Shown here: positions 63,629-64,000 of the stretch, piece after piece | Position numbering within the stretch: position 1 is the first letter of the stretch | Layout of the letters: each line of letters begins with the position of its first letter | Assembly (NCBI GenBank): GCA_019285715.1 | Contig: CP079108.1 | Span: 1 to 64,000, forward strand | DNA: 64,000 nt | DNA from: Sphingosinicellaceae bacterium | Lineage (GTDB): Bacteria; Pseudomonadota; Alphaproteobacteria; Sphingomonadales; Sphingomonadaceae | Reading direction: 5' to 3' | The notes under the pieces: model-generated | What the model was told of the DNA's origin: nothing | Seen by the model: only the letters and a program-made list of their open reading frames with translations | The model's database searches: none | Program-made: the position numbers and the translations under genes

Positions 63629-64000
63629 GCGTCGTCGTAGTCCGGCCCGAGCCGGAGGTCTTCCTCGTCGAGCTCGGCGATGGTCGTGACGTGCGCTGCC
63701 GGACCCAGGTCACGGGCGATATTCGGGCGCTTCAGGATCGCGTCGATGCGCGCCCCGGCGTCGAAGCTCTCGTCCCGGCGGAAGCGCAGCTCGGGAGTGT
63801 ATTTGGTCGCCAGCTGGCGCGCGACCTCGCCGCGCAGGTATTTCGCGTGGCTGGCCAGCGCCTTGATGATCGCCTGCTCGTCGGCGTCGCCGAGCGGTTT
63901 CACATAGGCGGTGGCGATGCGCATGTCGGCGGTGACGCGGACCTCGCTGACCGAGACGATGGTGTTGGTCAGCAGTTCGTCGCGCAGGTCGCCGCGCAGC
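63625..64000 (-). CDS. rbfA: Ribosome-binding factor A, 3' part (cut by window edge)
   Basis: The last 124 residues of RbfA; the beginning lies beyond the right edge. Recognisable parts are L-R-G-D-L-R-D-E-L near the visible start, then IVSVSEVRVTADMRIATAYV and, after an insert, the helix AKYLRGEVARQLATKYTPEL and RFRRDESFDAGARID. RbfA matures the 30S subunit at the 16S 5' end and is usually located just after infB. Here it is about 42 kb from infB, coupled instead to a HIT gene. Confidence 0.9.
   Translation of the reverse strand, partial: LRGDLRDELLTNTIVSVSEVRVTADMRIATAYVKPLGDADEQAIIKALASHAKYLRGEVARQLATKYTPELRFRRDESFDAGARIDAILKRPNIARDLGPAAHVTTIAELDEEDLRLGPDYDDA

Overview
The window is a chromosomal segment of a high-GC alphaproteobacterium, most likely a member of the Sphingomonadales. 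This is inferred from the very strong G/C bias at third codon positions, the RibB-like/GTP cyclohydrolase II fusion, the YlxR-L7Ae protein between nusA and infB, DUF2171, DUF5076 and DUF2256 proteins, and a sphingoglycan-style polysaccharide locus. No rRNA, tRNA, prophage, insertion sequence or CRISPR array was found. Genes are dense, with many 4-base start/stop overlaps, an unusual number of them GTGA.

Layout. 0-5.7 kb: SH3 protein, then a minus-strand xthA-ribA-L,D-transpeptidase unit whose ribA carries a near-consensus parS site, LolA-like protein, a palindromic intergenic element and a truncated siroheme synthase. 5.7-18.1 kb: ppc, HNH nuclease, HIG1 protein, cobalamin adenosyltransferase, ergothioneine genes egtB-egtD, OprB porin, etfBA, a PhyH dioxygenase, a reductase and 3-hydroxyacyl-CoA dehydrogenase behind a hairpin that masks its ribosome site. 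18.2-26.2 kb (minus): rimP-nusA-ylxR-infB, a toxin-antitoxin pair and a XerD-type recombinase. 26.2-35.1 kb: LprI-like protein, acyltransferase, DUF72, scoA-DUF5076-scoB, a phosphatase, modBC with a leader ORF, AsmA. 35.1-50.3 kb: amn, isobutyryl-CoA dehydrogenase, amidohydrolase, a compositionally foreign SDR, a TonB-like protein, an exonuclease, DUF423, class II aldolase, an otherwise easily missed DUF2256 gene, phoD, GST, aroB-aroK and two envelope proteins of unknown function. 50.4-59 kb: dnaN, then a polysaccharide locus (chain-length protein, flippase, ligase/polymerase, methyltransferase, duplicated beta-helix protein with its own operator-like palindrome, leader hairpin and terminator). 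59-64 kb (minus): gcdH, PQQ-type sugar dehydrogenase lipoprotein, hydrolase, acetyltransferase, HIT protein and the 3' part of rbfA.

How genes work together. Acyl-CoA breakdown is well represented (two acyl-CoA dehydrogenases, etfBA as their electron acceptor, 3-hydroxyacyl-CoA dehydrogenase, ScoAB) and would feed acetyl-CoA to the citrate cycle, which ppc replenishes. The nusA operon supplies translation and antitermination factors. aroB-aroK act in the shikimate pathway. The 51-59 kb block is a compact export and assembly set for a cell-surface or secreted polysaccharide. No clearly new multi-gene system was found. The strongest leads are the parS site inside ribA, the masked ribosome site before the 3-hydroxyacyl-CoA dehydrogenase, the modB leader, the exact 220-residue duplication in the beta-helix protein with its regulatory surroundings, and two palindromic intergenic elements.
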